In this document: piece after piece, positions 37,115 to 47,024 of the stretch
Position numbering within the stretch: the stretch's first letter is position 1
Layout: every line of letters starts with the position of its first letter
Assembly (NCBI RefSeq): GCF_002742265.1
Contig: NZ_MDGL01000194.1
Span: forward strand, 62,001 to 126,000
Source: Maribacter sp. 4G9
GTDB taxonomy: Bacteria; Bacteroidota; Bacteroidia; Flavobacteriales; Flavobacteriaceae
DNA: 64,000 nucleotides
Direction: 5' to 3'
Translations under genes and position numbers: made by a program
The notes under the pieces: generated by a model
The model's input: the letters and a program-made list of their open reading frames with translations, nothing else
Told to the model about the DNA's origin: nothing
Databases searched by the model: none

Positions 37115-38247
37115 GATAAAACATTTTTAATGGTAGCGACAACCCGCTCCAAATCTTTTTGTTCCAAATTGGACCCACTAGGTAAACATAATCCCCTGTT
37201 AAACAAGTCCTCGGAAGTACCATCCAAAAATTGCTCACATGTGCTAAATATGGGCTGTAAATGAAGGGGTTTCCATAAGGGTCTGGATTCAATATTTTCT
37301 TCCAATAATGCGTTTCTCAACATTTCCCGCATATCATAACTGGAAGTTAATATACAACTTAACCATCTATTGGAAAAATAATCCTTTGGTTCGAACAAAA
37401 AATGGATATCTAAACAGCCTTCTAAGGCCTGAACGTAGAAATCATGATTTTTCCTTCGCGCTTTCACCCTGTCACCAAGAACTTCCATTTGCCCTCTTCC
37501 AATTCCTGCGAGCACGTTACTCATTCTGTAATTGTAACCCACATGGCTATGTTGGTAGTGCGGGGCATCGTCCCTGGCCTGGGTCGCCAAAAATATGGCT
37601 TTGTCCCTTATTTCTTTATCTTTGGATACGAGTGCTCCCCCACCGGAAGTTGTTATTATCTTATTGCCATTAAAGGAAAGTATACCAATATTACCAAAGG
37701 TACCACAGGAAATCCCTTTATAGGAACTCCCAAGAGCCTCTGCACTATCCTCCAAAATAGGTATCTGAAACTCATCGGCAATTGCCCTAACCGCCTCTAT
37801 TTTATAGGGCATACCGTATAAGTGAACGGCTATGATGGCTTTGGGCTTTTTATAATTTTTAATACGATTTTCAATAGCTTTTCGCAATAATTCAGGGTGA
37901 ATGTTCCAAGTGTCCGTTTCGCTATCTACAAAAATAGGTTTTGCACCGAGGTACATTATAGGATTGGCAGAGGCCGAAAAGGTAAAACTCTGACATATTA
38001 CTTCATCCCCAACACCTACTCCCAAAAGCTTCAGTCCCAGATGAATGGCTCCAGTTCCAGAACTTAAGGCTGCGGCATATACCCCCTGGCCCAATTCAAC
38101 CTCAATGGCTTTTTCAAAAGCGTTAACATTGGGGCCCAAAGGAGCGACCCAATTAGTATCAAAAGCCTCATGTATATAGTTTAACTCATTACCGCCCATG
38201 TGCGGGGAGGAAAGCCAAATCTTTGTAGGTACTTCTGTAGTTTTCAA
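37111..38247 (-). CDS. DegT/DnrJ/EryC1/StrS aminotransferase (PglE-like)
   Basis: A 378-residue PLP-dependent sugar aminotransferase. The Schiff-base lysine is K196 (SFNGNKIIT) and the PLP-contact aspartate is D167 (LEDSAEALGS). The opening SSPHMGGNELNYIHEAF fits enzymes that aminate UDP-4-keto-6-deoxy-GlcNAc, as in bacillosamine synthesis. It is first in the operon with the dehydratase (4-bp overlap), wza and wzc. An acetyltransferase to complete bacillosamine is not seen nearby. Confidence 0.92.
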   Translation of the reverse strand: MKTTEVPTKIWLSSPHMGGNELNYIHEAFDTNWVAPLGPNVNAFEKAIEVELGQGVYAAALSSGTGAIHLGLKLLGVGVGDEVICQSFTFSASANPIMYLGAKPIFVDSETDTWNIHPELLRKAIENRIKNYKKPKAIIAVHLYGMPYKIEAVRAIADEFQIPILEDSAEALGSSYKGISCGTFGNIGILSFNGNKIITTSGGGALVSKDKEIRDKAIFLATQARDDAPHYQHSHVGYNYRMSNVLAGIGRGQMEVLGDRVKARRKNHDFYVQALEGCLDIHFLFEPKDYFSNRWLSCILTSSYDMREMLRNALLEENIESRPLWKPLHLQPIFSTCEQFLDGTSEDLFNRGLCLPSGSNLEQKDLERVVATIKNVLS

Positions 38248-38567
38248 AATGGTTGTTTAATTTAGGGATATAAATATAGGATCAAAATTAACCATATTAA
38301 GTGCTCAATCCATAGAATTAAGACTAATATTCGTCTAAGACCTGAAAATGATCGGTTAAAGATAACCATGATTTCATTTTACCGAAGCAAAAAGGGTTTT
38401 AATCTTTAATAATAAAACATGCTTTCCATTCACTGTTTAATTGATCATCTTTGCACTTTTAATTCTAATTACAGATAATATTTAAGAAACCAAAAAATCT
38501 TGGTATTAATCAGGATGATTAAAGGTGAATCACATCAAACTAAGTTAAAACAAATAAATAGTAACAG
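38248..38567. other. Divergent intergenic region of the capsule locus
   Basis: This 320 bp stretch separates the two divergent polysaccharide operons. It contains a candidate promoter for the leftward operon. For the rightward operon I see only a near match (CATCTTTG, about 38448-38455) and do not call it. No gene is visible. Confidence 0.45.
38283..38308 (-). promoter_or_regulatory. Candidate promoter of the aminotransferase-dehydratase-wza-wzc operon
   Basis: On the minus strand TTG (38308-38306), 15 bp, then TAATTTTG (38290-38283), 35 bp before the ATG at 38247. The spacing is slightly short. Confidence 0.38.
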
Positions 38568-39965
38568 ATGAAAAAGATTACCAAAATATGTTGTATAGGC
38601 GCGGGCTATGTTGGAGGTCCCACCATGTCCGTTATTGCCAATAAATGCCCTCATATCGTGGTCACTGTGGTAGATATCAACGAAGATCGAATTGCTCAAT
38701 GGAATACCCCAAACTTGGACAATTTGCCCATTTATGAACCCGGTTTAAAGGAAATAGTACGGGAGAGCAGGGGAAAGAACCTCTTTTTTTCCACCGAGGT
38801 TGACAAGGCCATTGACGAGGCCCAAATGATATTTATCTCGGTAAATACCCCTACAAAAACCTACGGAAAAGGAAAAGGGCAGGCGGCAGACTTAAAATTT
38901 GTGGAACTCTGTGCTCGCAATATTGCCAAGGTGGCGAAGGAGGACAAGATTGTGGTTGAAAAATCTACCTTACCGGTACGCACGGCCGAGGCCATTAAAA
39001 ATATACTGGACCATACCGGCAACGGTGTTGCTTTTGAAATTTTGTCCAATCCCGAATTCTTGGCCGAGGGAACCGCAATTGATGACCTATTAAATGCCGA
39101 TAGGGTTTTAATAGGCGGTGATGACACCCCTACTGGAAAAGCTGCCAAAAACGCCCTGAGTAAAATTTATGAAAACTGGCTGCCTAAAGAACGTATTTTA
39201 CAAACCAATGTATGGTCCTCGGAGCTTTCCAAATTGGTCGCGAATGCCTTTTTGGCCCAACGGGTTTCTTCCATTAACTCCATTTCCGCTCTTTGCGAAA
39301 AAACGGATGCCAATATTGCTGAAATTTCCAGGGCAATTGGTTTCGATAGTAGAATTGGGCCTAAGTTTTTGAATGCCTCCGTAGGTTTTGGAGGGTCTTG
39401 TTTTCAAAAGGACATCTTAAACTTGGTTTATATCGCACGAAGTTTTGGATTAAAGGAAGTGGCCGACTATTGGGAGCACGTTGTTATGATGAACGACTTC
39501 CAAAAACGGCGATTCGCCAATCACATTATTCAAACCTTGTACAACACGGTTTCCGGCAAAAAAATTGTATTATATGGTTGGGCCTTTAAAAAGGATACTA
39601 ACGATACGCGTGAATCGGCAGCTATCCATGTAGCCGATGCTTTAATGGAAGAACGTGCGGAACTTGTCATCTATGACCCCAAAGTTAGTGAGGATAGAAT
39701 TTATGCCGATTTGGATTATTTAGAAACCCGTTCTCCAGCAGAAAATAGGGCCCTCTTAAAAGTTGTTTCCGACCCTACAGAAGCTAGTAGGGAAGCCCAT
39801 GCCATTGCAGTTGTAACAGAATGGGATGAATTTAAGTCTTATGATTGGACTAAAATTTATGAACTTATGTTAAAGCCTGCCTTTGTATTTGACGGTAGGC
39901 GTATTTTGGACACCCAAAAAATGAGGCAAATTGGATTCAACTATTATAAAATTGGAGAAGCATGA
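38568..39965 (+). CDS. ugd: UDP-glucose 6-dehydrogenase
   Basis: A 465-residue enzyme of the longer, animal-like UGDH type. The N-terminal NAD fold is [17 protein letters not shown], the central part has [11 protein letters not shown] and [10 protein letters not shown], the catalytic cysteine is in [11 protein letters not shown], and [16 protein letters not shown] follows. It oxidises UDP-glucose to UDP-glucuronate. It overlaps the epimerase gene by 4 bp, which fits supply of UDP-glucuronate to that enzyme. Confidence 0.95.
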   Translation: MKKITKICCIGAGYVGGPTMSVIANKCPHIVVTVVDINEDRIAQWNTPNLDNLPIYEPGLKEIVRESRGKNLFFSTEVDKAIDEAQMIFISVNTPTKTYGKGKGQAADLKFVELCARNIAKVAKEDKIVVEKSTLPVRTAEAIKNILDHTGNGVAFEILSNPEFLAEGTAIDDLLNADRVLIGGDDTPTGKAAKNALSKIYENWLPKERILQTNVWSSELSKLVANAFLAQRVSSINSISALCEKTDANIAEISRAIGFDSRIGPKFLNASVGFGGSCFQKDILNLVYIARSFGLKEVADYWEHVVMMNDFQKRRFANHIIQTLYNTVSGKKIVLYGWAFKKDTNDTRESAAIHVADALMEERAELVIYDPKVSEDRIYADLDYLETRSPAENRALLKVVSDPTEASREAHAIAVVTEWDEFKSYDWTKIYELMLKPAFVFDGRRILDTQKMRQIGFNYYKIGEA

Positions 39966-40981
39966 AAATTTTAGTAACCGGAGCGTCGGGATTCATTGGT
40001 TTTCACCTAGTTAAGTCCCTTTTGGATAGTGGATATATTGTAGTTGGTTTGGACAATATCAACGACTACTATGATGTTCATCTAAAATATGCACGAATGG
40101 CTGAGTTGGGTGTTGACCAAAGCAAAGCCGAACCATGGGGCGTAATTTCCCAAAGCAGTACTTTTTCCAATTTTTCATTTATTCGTATGAGTTTGGAAAA
40201 TCGTATAGAGCTTCCAAAATTGTTCAAGAAGGAAAAGTTTGATGTGGTTTGTAACTTAGCCGCGCAAGCCGGTGTGCGCTACAGCTTGGAAAACCCCGAA
40301 GCCTATATGGATAGCAATATGGTGGGTTTCTTGAATATTTTAGAATGCTGTCGCCACTATGCTATAAAACATTTAATTTATGCGAGTAGCTCAAGTGTAT
40401 ATGGTCTGAACAAAAAAGTTCCTTTTGAAACTGATGATCGTGTTGATTATCCGATAAGTCTTTATGCTGCCACCAAAAAAAGCAATGAACTTTTCGCCTA
40501 TACCTATAGCCACTTATTTGCCATTCCTACAACGGGGCTTCGTTTCTTTACTGTATATGGGCCTTGGGGGCGCCCTGATATGGCCTACTACACCTTTACA
40601 AAATCTATTTTGGAGGGCAGGCCCATTCCCATTTTTAATAATGGCGATTTATCACGGGACTTTACCTATATTGACGATATTGTAAGAGGTTTGAACTTAA
40701 TTGTCCAGGAAGGCTTTAAACCGAGCAAAGAACTTAAAACCAATGCCGCAATCTACAATATTGGAAGGGGAAAGCCTGTAAACCTTATGGATTTCGTCAA
40801 CACAATCGGACAACATCTAAACAAGAAGGCTAGAATCAATATGTTGCCCATGCAAGACGGGGATGTATATACAACTTGGGCCAATACGGAAGCACTTCAA
40901 AAGAACTACGGTTACACCCCTAAAATTGATTTGAATATTGGGGTTAAAAAATTTATTGATTGGTATACTGCATACCACTAA
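39962..40981 (+). CDS. UDP-glucuronate 4-epimerase (NAD-dependent epimerase)
   Basis: A 339-residue extended SDR. The NAD loop is [10 protein letters not shown] and the catalytic residues lie in ASSSSVYG and [26 protein letters not shown] and the later [17 protein letters not shown] are marks of UDP-glucuronate epimerases, which give UDP-galacturonate. The 4-bp overlap with ugd supports this pathway. Confidence 0.9.
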   Translation: MKILVTGASGFIGFHLVKSLLDSGYIVVGLDNINDYYDVHLKYARMAELGVDQSKAEPWGVISQSSTFSNFSFIRMSLENRIELPKLFKKEKFDVVCNLAAQAGVRYSLENPEAYMDSNMVGFLNILECCRHYAIKHLIYASSSSVYGLNKKVPFETDDRVDYPISLYAATKKSNELFAYTYSHLFAIPTTGLRFFTVYGPWGRPDMAYYTFTKSILEGRPIPIFNNGDLSRDFTYIDDIVRGLNLIVQEGFKPSKELKTNAAIYNIGRGKPVNLMDFVNTIGQHLNKKARINMLPMQDGDVYTTWANTEALQKNYGYTPKIDLNIGVKKFIDWYTAYH

Positions 40982-41019
40982 GTTATTCTATCATTGCAAA
41001 CCAAACAACATTGGAGCTT

Positions 41020-42294
41020 ATGAAAATTGGTATTATAGGATTGGGCTATGTTGGCCTACCCTTAGGGGCATTGTTCGCCAGAAAATACTCCGTAGTGGGT
41101 TTTGATATCAATCCTAAACGTGTAGAAGAAATCAATGCTGGAAAGGACACTACACTTGAACTAACGGATATGGATTTGGAAAGTGTACTGACCTCAAAGA
41201 ACAAGTCTAAAGTTATAGGTCTTATATGTACCACGGAAATAAAAGATCTAGAGGATTGCACGGTGTATATAGTTACCGTCCCAACACCGGTAGATGATAC
41301 CAAACGTCCTGTGTTTACCCCTCTAATCAAGGCCAGTGAAACCGTTGGAAAAGTATTGAAAAAAGGGGATGTTGTAATTTATGAATCTACAGTATACCCA
41401 GGAGCCACAGAGGAAATATGCATTCCGGAACTGGAGAAATCCAGCGGCCTTGTTTTCAATAGCGATTTTTTTGCGGGATATTCTCCTGAACGTATTAATC
41501 CAGGGGACAAACATCATACAGTAGAAAAAATTCTAAAAGTTACATCGGGTTCCACCCCAGAAATTGCGCGAAAAGTAGATGATTTGTACGCTTCGGTCAT
41601 ATCGGCAGGTACGCATTTGGCACCAACCATAAAGGTAGCTGAAGCTTCCAAGGTCATTGAAAACACCCAAAGGGATATTAATATCGCCTTTATGAATGAA
41701 CTGGCCAAAATTTTCTACTTGTTGGGAATTGATACGAATGATGTTCTCGCTGCAGCCGGTACCAAATGGAATTTCCTGCCATTTAAGCCGGGATTGGTCG
41801 GTGGCCACTGTATTGGTGTGGATCCTTATTATTTGGCCCAGAAAGCCCAAGAAAATGGCTACAACCCAGATTTAATTTTAGCCGGTAGACGTATTAATGA
41901 TGGTATGGGAGAATACGTTAGCTCTCAAATTATTAAGCTGATGTTAAAGCACGACCTACAAGTGAAAGATGCTAAAGTATTGATTATGGGGATAACTTTT
42001 AAGGAAGACTGTCCGGACATTAGAAACACAAAAGTAGTGGATATGATCAAGCATTTAAACGAATACAGGGTAGAGACTACTATTTATGATCCATGGGCTA
42101 ATCCAGAGGAAGTATACAATGAATACGGACTAAACACCACACAAGTCGTACCAGAAGAAACATTTGATCTTTTAATTCTGGCGGTTGCACACAAAGAATT
42201 TCTCGAAAGCGACCTCTCCCCTTTTAAACATGAAAAAACACTGGTATACGATATTAAGGGTAAATTGAAGGATGGTTATACCGCAAGGCTTTAA
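41020..42294 (+). CDS. Nucleotide-sugar dehydrogenase, TviB/WbpA-like
   Basis: A 424-residue UDP-sugar dehydrogenase. It starts MKIGIIGLGYVGLPLG at the ATG at 41020; the frame continues 20 codons upstream into the epimerase gene, but that part is not family-like. The catalytic cysteine is in GLVGGHCIGVDPYYL and ITFKEDCPDIRNTKV is typical. Relatives oxidise UDP-GlcNAc or UDP-GalNAc to the uronic acid. With ugd and the epimerase it implies a polymer with more than one uronic acid. Confidence 0.9.
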   Translation: MKIGIIGLGYVGLPLGALFARKYSVVGFDINPKRVEEINAGKDTTLELTDMDLESVLTSKNKSKVIGLICTTEIKDLEDCTVYIVTVPTPVDDTKRPVFTPLIKASETVGKVLKKGDVVIYESTVYPGATEEICIPELEKSSGLVFNSDFFAGYSPERINPGDKHHTVEKILKVTSGSTPEIARKVDDLYASVISAGTHLAPTIKVAEASKVIENTQRDINIAFMNELAKIFYLLGIDTNDVLAAAGTKWNFLPFKPGLVGGHCIGVDPYYLAQKAQENGYNPDLILAGRRINDGMGEYVSSQIIKLMLKHDLQVKDAKVLIMGITFKEDCPDIRNTKVVDMIKHLNEYRVETTIYDPWANPEEVYNEYGLNTTQVVPEETFDLLILAVAHKEFLESDLSPFKHEKTLVYDIKGKLKDGYTARL

Positions 42295-42568
42295 AAGCTT
42301 TTACTTTAGAGCCTAGAGTTATGACTTAGGGTTGAAAATGCAACGAACCGATATATAGAGTTAAAAAAATTAGGTATCCACTATTCTCCTTCACATCATT
42401 TTATCAAGTTTTTCTGACATTTAAACCAATATTAACTGCCGTAGACCGTTATGGTTGTTATCTTTAACAAGTGAAATGCGGGAAATCGGTAAGAAAAAAA
42501 TATTGCTTTTATAACTTTAATTCGTATTTCTAAAGGTATTCGCATTAATAAAAAATTATATTTCAAAA

Positions 42569-43750
42569 ATGAACAACACTTCCACCTTACCTAGAACCTC
42601 AACCAAACCCTTAGCAGCCGCAGAAAAGGTATATCCAATTGCCCTAGAGCTTAGGGAAGAAACCGAAAAATCCAGAAAGCTTGCTAGTCCTATTGTTGAA
42701 AAACTGGCCGAACAGGGTCTTTTTAGAATGGCCCTTCCCAAATTCTTGGGAGGTATCGAAGACAATCCTGTAGAAACATTAAATGTATATGAGCTCTTAA
42801 GCAGTGCTGAAGCATCGGTGGCTTGGATCACTTGGAACAACCATTTGGCCTGTACTTTTGGTAGATATTTGAATAAGGAGGACATGAAAGCCGTATATGG
42901 CAATCCTATGCATGTCTATGCCAATTCTACCAGACCGGAAGGATTTGCCAAGAAAGTGGCAGGGGGCTATATGGTTTCTGGACGTTGGACTTTGGTATCC
43001 GGATGCGAATTAGCAGATTGGTTTGTTTTGCGTTGTTTGGTTACCTCAGATGAAAATCCGGTAACCCTAGGTCCCGGTGCGGTCTTAAAACTCGTTTTTC
43101 TACCTAAAAAACAGGTAAAGATTATTGACACATGGAGTGTAGGTGGATTGAGGGGAACCGGTAGTCATGATATTGAAGTGGAAGAAACCTTTGTACCGGA
43201 AAATTTAGCCGTTGGTTTTGAAGATGATGTACCTTTAAAAACGCCCTACAGTAGATTACCTATTGGATGTATCAATGCTTCCGGGAACGCCGCTATGTCC
43301 TTAGGCCTATTACGCGGTGCACTGGACGAACTTACCCAAATGTGCCTTGAACGTGTAACTCCTGGCAAAAACCCAGATTTGAGGGATAGACCAACGGTTC
43401 AGGCCGCATTGGCAAAGGGAAATACTATTTTAAAGGCTCATAGGATAGAACTCCACCGTGCAGTAGACGCGCTTTGGCAGGCATCTGTAAATGGCGAGTC
43501 TTTTTCCGATGAACTTTTAGCTGATATCTGGTCGGCATCTTGTGAAGCGGCCTCCGCTTCAAGGGCCATGATTACTGAACTATTTGCCGTTGCCGGAACA
43601 TCATCCCTCTATACTAAATATAGAATAGAGCGAATCCATAGGGATATCCATGCCGTACTACAACACGGCATTGTGCAACCGCATTGGATGAACCAAGCCG
43701 GTATGGCCTATGCAGGACTTAAACCCACTGCGGCAATGTTTGGTATCTAA
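42569..43750 (+). CDS. Acyl-CoA-dehydrogenase-like flavoprotein (class D monooxygenase type)
   Basis: A 393-residue protein with the acyl-CoA dehydrogenase fold, as in the HpaB/DszC-like branch: an N-terminal helical part (LAEQGLFRMALPKFLGG), a middle beta domain (VSGRWTLVSGCELADWFVL, DTWSVGGLRGTGSHDIEVEE) and a C-terminal helical bundle ending HGIVQPHWMNQAGMAY. The usual catalytic glutamate of true dehydrogenases is not obvious, and the family contains flavin monooxygenases that modify small molecules. Placed in a capsule cluster, directly before a FemAB-like transferase, it may modify a sugar or acyl group. The substrate is unknown. Confidence 0.75.
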   Translation: MNNTSTLPRTSTKPLAAAEKVYPIALELREETEKSRKLASPIVEKLAEQGLFRMALPKFLGGIEDNPVETLNVYELLSSAEASVAWITWNNHLACTFGRYLNKEDMKAVYGNPMHVYANSTRPEGFAKKVAGGYMVSGRWTLVSGCELADWFVLRCLVTSDENPVTLGPGAVLKLVFLPKKQVKIIDTWSVGGLRGTGSHDIEVEETFVPENLAVGFEDDVPLKTPYSRLPIGCINASGNAAMSLGLLRGALDELTQMCLERVTPGKNPDLRDRPTVQAALAKGNTILKAHRIELHRAVDALWQASVNGESFSDELLADIWSASCEAASASRAMITELFAVAGTSSLYTKYRIERIHRDIHAVLQHGIVQPHWMNQAGMAYAGLKPTAAMFGI

Positions 43751-43817
43751 ATAAATGCTATTAAACCCTATTTGGCAGCTAGTTTTTAAAAAAGATATCA
43801 AAATTTTAAAAATCGAT

Positions 43818-44879
43818 ATGATTGAAATACTAAAGGATAAAATAGATTGGGTAGGTGCTTTGAACACCATTAATCATACGGATTTTTATTTTTCCTACGA
43901 TTACCATCATTTTTCTAAAAACCAAGGAGAGGAACCCATACTTATTAAATATTCTACAAAGGAGGGTGTATTGCTCTTACCCTTACTTTTAAGAAAAATA
44001 GAAGGGACAGTGTTTAAAGATGCGATATCTGTTTATGGGTATGCGGGTGTTTTGACTAACATACCTCTCGAAAACTTTGATCGGGACATGTTTCAGAAAA
44101 CACTTCACAATTTTTTTAAGGACAACCAGATTATTTCTGTTTTCTCGAGGTTACATCCCTTTATGGAATATCAAGATGAAATATTGGAAGGCTTGGGGAG
44201 TATATCCGACCAGGGCATGGTTGTTTATTTGGAATTATCCTTACCCATAGATGTGCAGCGGGCTGGTTTTAATCGCCGGTTGAAAACCTATTTAAATAAA
44301 GCTCGTAAAGTATGTACGGTATCCATGGGTACCACTGAGGAAGAATTGGATGCCTTTATCCATCTTTATCACGAAAACATGAAACGGGTTGAGGCAACAG
44401 AGAGTTATTACTTTGATAAGCCCTATTTTGATGCCCTAATGGCCAGTAAAGACTACGAACCTTGCTTAATGGTGTGCAGGGACAATGAGACCCAACAAAT
44501 AATTGCTGGGGCAATTTTTGTCAAAAAGGATAATATGGTACAATATCATTTATCTGGACTTCATGAGGATTTTTTTGAGCTTAACCCTATTAAACTGATA
44601 ATCGATGAAATGCGACTTATGGTCTCCGAAGAAGGGTATGAGTTCATGAACCTTGGTGGCGGACGGGGTGGCAGCAATGAGGACTCCTTGTTTCGTTTTA
44701 AAAGTGGGTTTTCCAAAGCATTTAAGAAATTTAAACTTTGGAAATATATTGTCGATGAAGAAGCTTACCAGATATTAATTGAAGAGCATTTTTCAAAGTA
44801 TGATGATATTAATCTGAATGAAATTTCCTATTTTCCGGCATATAGAGCCGATGTTACAGAATTTTCTGAAGCCAAATAA
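43818..44879 (+). CDS. FemAB/GNAT-type aminoacyl- or acyltransferase
   Basis: A 353-residue protein of the FemAB-like GNAT group, with two related halves. RLKTYLNKARK, the ENMKRVEATESYYF stretch, IAGAIFVKKDNMVQYHLSG and MNLGGGRGGSNEDSLFRFKSG are typical. I take the ATG at 43818; an ATG at 43755, 4 bp after the previous stop, would add 21 mostly hydrophobic residues. Members attach amino acids or acyl groups to peptidoglycan or sugars. It is paired with the flavoprotein upstream, suggesting a two-step decoration. Confidence 0.75.
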   Translation: MIEILKDKIDWVGALNTINHTDFYFSYDYHHFSKNQGEEPILIKYSTKEGVLLLPLLLRKIEGTVFKDAISVYGYAGVLTNIPLENFDRDMFQKTLHNFFKDNQIISVFSRLHPFMEYQDEILEGLGSISDQGMVVYLELSLPIDVQRAGFNRRLKTYLNKARKVCTVSMGTTEEELDAFIHLYHENMKRVEATESYYFDKPYFDALMASKDYEPCLMVCRDNETQQIIAGAIFVKKDNMVQYHLSGLHEDFFELNPIKLIIDEMRLMVSEEGYEFMNLGGGRGGSNEDSLFRFKSGFSKAFKKFKLWKYIVDEEAYQILIEEHFSKYDDINLNEISYFPAYRADVTEFSEAK

Positions 44880-45175
44880 CCTGAAAATTGCATCATTTTA
44901 ATGATTCAATTTCAATTGAGAATTAGTTTGGCACATCATAAATTTTTCTATAATCTACTATAGAGAACAAAATAACAATTTATTCAAGTTTAATTTTACA
45001 ATAGTCATAAATGATGAAGATTTTAAACAATTTGTTTAGTACAAGATTTTTTGAGTAAATAATAAATCCATTTTTTAGCAATTTCTTTCTACAAATCGAG
45101 TTAAAAGCATAGTACATCGTTAAAAACAAATATTAATTGCAAACCCATAAGTTATTTTATAATCTTTGTATAGAT

Positions 45176-45994
45176 ATGGAAAAAATCACGGAATCATTAA
45201 CCGATAATCTTAAAACGGCTATAAACGCAGCAGTATCAGGTGGAATAGAAATCATGGAAATTTATAAAAAACCAAATTTCTCTTCTGAGTTAAAGCAAAA
45301 TAATTCTCCTTTAACGGAGGCCGATTTAGCAGCCAATAGGATAATCAACGAGTATTTGGAAAGGACAAATATCCCAATTATCAGCGAAGAAAATAAAAAT
45401 TTGGACTTTAGCGAACGAAAAAACTGGGATACGTGCTGGATTGTAGACCCTTTAGACGGTACAAAAGAATTTATAAAAAGAAATGGTGAGTTTACTGTGA
45501 ACATTGCGCTATGTCATTTTGGAAAACCTATTCTTGGTGTTATCTATGTTCCTGTTTCAAGAGAGTTATACTACGCCAACGTGAACGAAGGTGCTGCTTT
45601 CAAATCTATTTTAAATGAAAGTCATATGTTTTCAAAAGAACTTTATCGGGATGAAGACAGGATTTTCAGCAATAAATTGGATGAGGAAGTTGTTAGGGTC
45701 GTAGGTAGTCGATCCCACATGAACCAAGATACCCAAGAATTCATTTCAAAATTAAAAAATGATGTGAAAAATGTGGAAATTGTCTCAAAGGGAAGTTCCT
45801 TAAAATTTTGTCTAGTTGCTGAAGGAAAAGCTGATGTCTATCCAAGATTTGCCCCAACAATGGAGTGGGATACTGCGGCTGGGCATGCAATTTGCAATGC
45901 AACAGGGTTAAAAGTTATTTCACAGGAAACCAATGAAGAGTTACCTTATAACAAGGAAAACCTGTTAAACCCCTACTTTTTGGTAACCAAATAA
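45176..45994 (+). CDS. cysQ: 3'(2'),5'-bisphosphate nucleotidase
   Basis: A 272-residue inositol-monophosphatase-like enzyme. The metal-binding motif is DPLDGTKEFIKRNGEFTVNI, with WDTAAGHAI near the C-terminus. It hydrolyses the PAP left after PAPS-dependent sulfation. I start it at the ATG at 45176; a TTG at 45137 is less likely. It opens a five-gene run with DUF2061, cysC, cysD and cysN, each separated by 1-4 bp or overlapping. Here its PAP-removing role fits the sulfotransferases downstream. Confidence 0.93.
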   Translation: MEKITESLTDNLKTAINAAVSGGIEIMEIYKKPNFSSELKQNNSPLTEADLAANRIINEYLERTNIPIISEENKNLDFSERKNWDTCWIVDPLDGTKEFIKRNGEFTVNIALCHFGKPILGVIYVPVSRELYYANVNEGAAFKSILNESHMFSKELYRDEDRIFSNKLDEEVVRVVGSRSHMNQDTQEFISKLKNDVKNVEIVSKGSSLKFCLVAEGKADVYPRFAPTMEWDTAAGHAICNATGLKVISQETNEELPYNKENLLNPYFLVTK

Positions 45995-45998
45995 TTCC

Positions 45999-46448
45999 AT
46001 GGGAAAAATTTCGCGATTTATGGGGAAAATATCCCATAAAAGACATATTGCAAAAACTATAACATGGCGTTTGGTCGGGTCATTAGACACCATAATATTA
46101 TCCTGGATAATTACTGGCAATCCTACAACGGGAGTAAAGATTGGATTATCGGAAGTTTTCACAAAGATGATTCTTTATTATTTACACGAACGTGCGTGGG
46201 TAAAAGTAAAGATTCCAGAAAGCAGAAAAAGACATTTATTTAAAACAGTATCTTGGCGATTAATCGGTACTGTAGATACAATTATTGTCTCATGGATAAT
46301 TTCAGGTGACCCAATGACAGGATTACAGATTGGAGGCTTTGAAATAATAACCAAGATGATATTATATTACTTTCATGAAAGAGCGTGGTACCGTATAAAT
46401 TTCGGTTTGGATAAAATTATAAGGTCAAAGACATGGAAAAAAATTTAG
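45999..46448 (+). CDS. Tandem DUF2061 membrane protein
   Basis: A 149-residue protein made of two DUF2061 units. Unit 1 (about 16-65) has KTITWRLVGSLDTIILSWIITG and unit 2 (about 74-123) repeats it as KTVSWRLIGTVDTIIVSWIISG; both end in LYY(L/F)HERAW. Each unit has two membrane helices. The function is unknown. It lies between cysQ and cysC, and its last 16 bp overlap the cysC start. Its position suggests a link to sulfate handling, perhaps transport. A start at 46020 is also possible. Confidence 0.85.
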   Translation: MGKISRFMGKISHKRHIAKTITWRLVGSLDTIILSWIITGNPTTGVKIGLSEVFTKMILYYLHERAWVKVKIPESRKRHLFKTVSWRLIGTVDTIIVSWIISGDPMTGLQIGGFEIITKMILYYFHERAWYRINFGLDKIIRSKTWKKI

Positions 46449-47023
46449 TAACACAATCTTATAAAATCGGCATATCCGAAAGAAGATCCAAAAAAGGGCA
46501 TAATTCATTTTTAATATTTTTTACCGGCTTATCTGGATCAGGTAAATCCACTTTGGCAAATGCGCTAGAACAAAAATTATTTGATTTAAATATTAACACC
46601 TATGTTCTAGATGGGGATAATGTCCGACAAGGTATAAACAGTAATCTTACTTTTGAACCCAAAGATCGATCCGAAAACCTAAGAAGAATTGGAGAAGTAT
46701 CCAAGCTTTTTATTGATGCAGGCTTAGTAACTATTGCTGCGTTTATAGCACCCTACAGGAAGGACAGGGAGTTTATAAAAAAAACCGTTGGCGCAAATAA
46801 TTATGTAGAGGTTTTTGTGAATGCAAGTTTGGAGGTATGTGAAAAAAGAGATGTTAAGGGGCTTTATAAAAAAGCAAGAAATGGGGAAATAAAAAATATG
46901 ACTGGAATATCCTCACCATATGAAAAACCTTTAAACCCTAATATCGAAGTCTCGCATGAAAATACTGTAGAGGAATGCGTAAATATCATTTTTAATGAAA
47001 TTAAAAACCAATTAAAACTCTAA
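46433..47023 (+). CDS. cysC: Adenylylsulfate (APS) kinase
   Basis: A 196-residue kinase with Walker A GLSGSGKS (32-39), DGDNVRQGINSNL, the RSENLRRIGEVSKLFIDAG stretch and FIAPYRKDRE. It phosphorylates APS to PAPS, the sulfate donor for sulfotransferases. The gene overlaps DUF2061 by 16 bp and is followed after 1 bp by cysD. Confidence 0.96.
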   Translation: MEKNLVTQSYKIGISERRSKKGHNSFLIFFTGLSGSGKSTLANALEQKLFDLNINTYVLDGDNVRQGINSNLTFEPKDRSENLRRIGEVSKLFIDAGLVTIAAFIAPYRKDREFIKKTVGANNYVEVFVNASLEVCEKRDVKGLYKKARNGEIKNMTGISSPYEKPLNPNIEVSHENTVEECVNIIFNEIKNQLKL

Positions 47024-47024
47024 T

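Noticed and set aside
44880-45175. Possible regulatory RNA in the gap before cysQ
   Set aside because: The 296 bp are AT-rich without any stable stem or recognisable riboswitch pattern; AATCTTTG near 45160 misses the -7 consensus.
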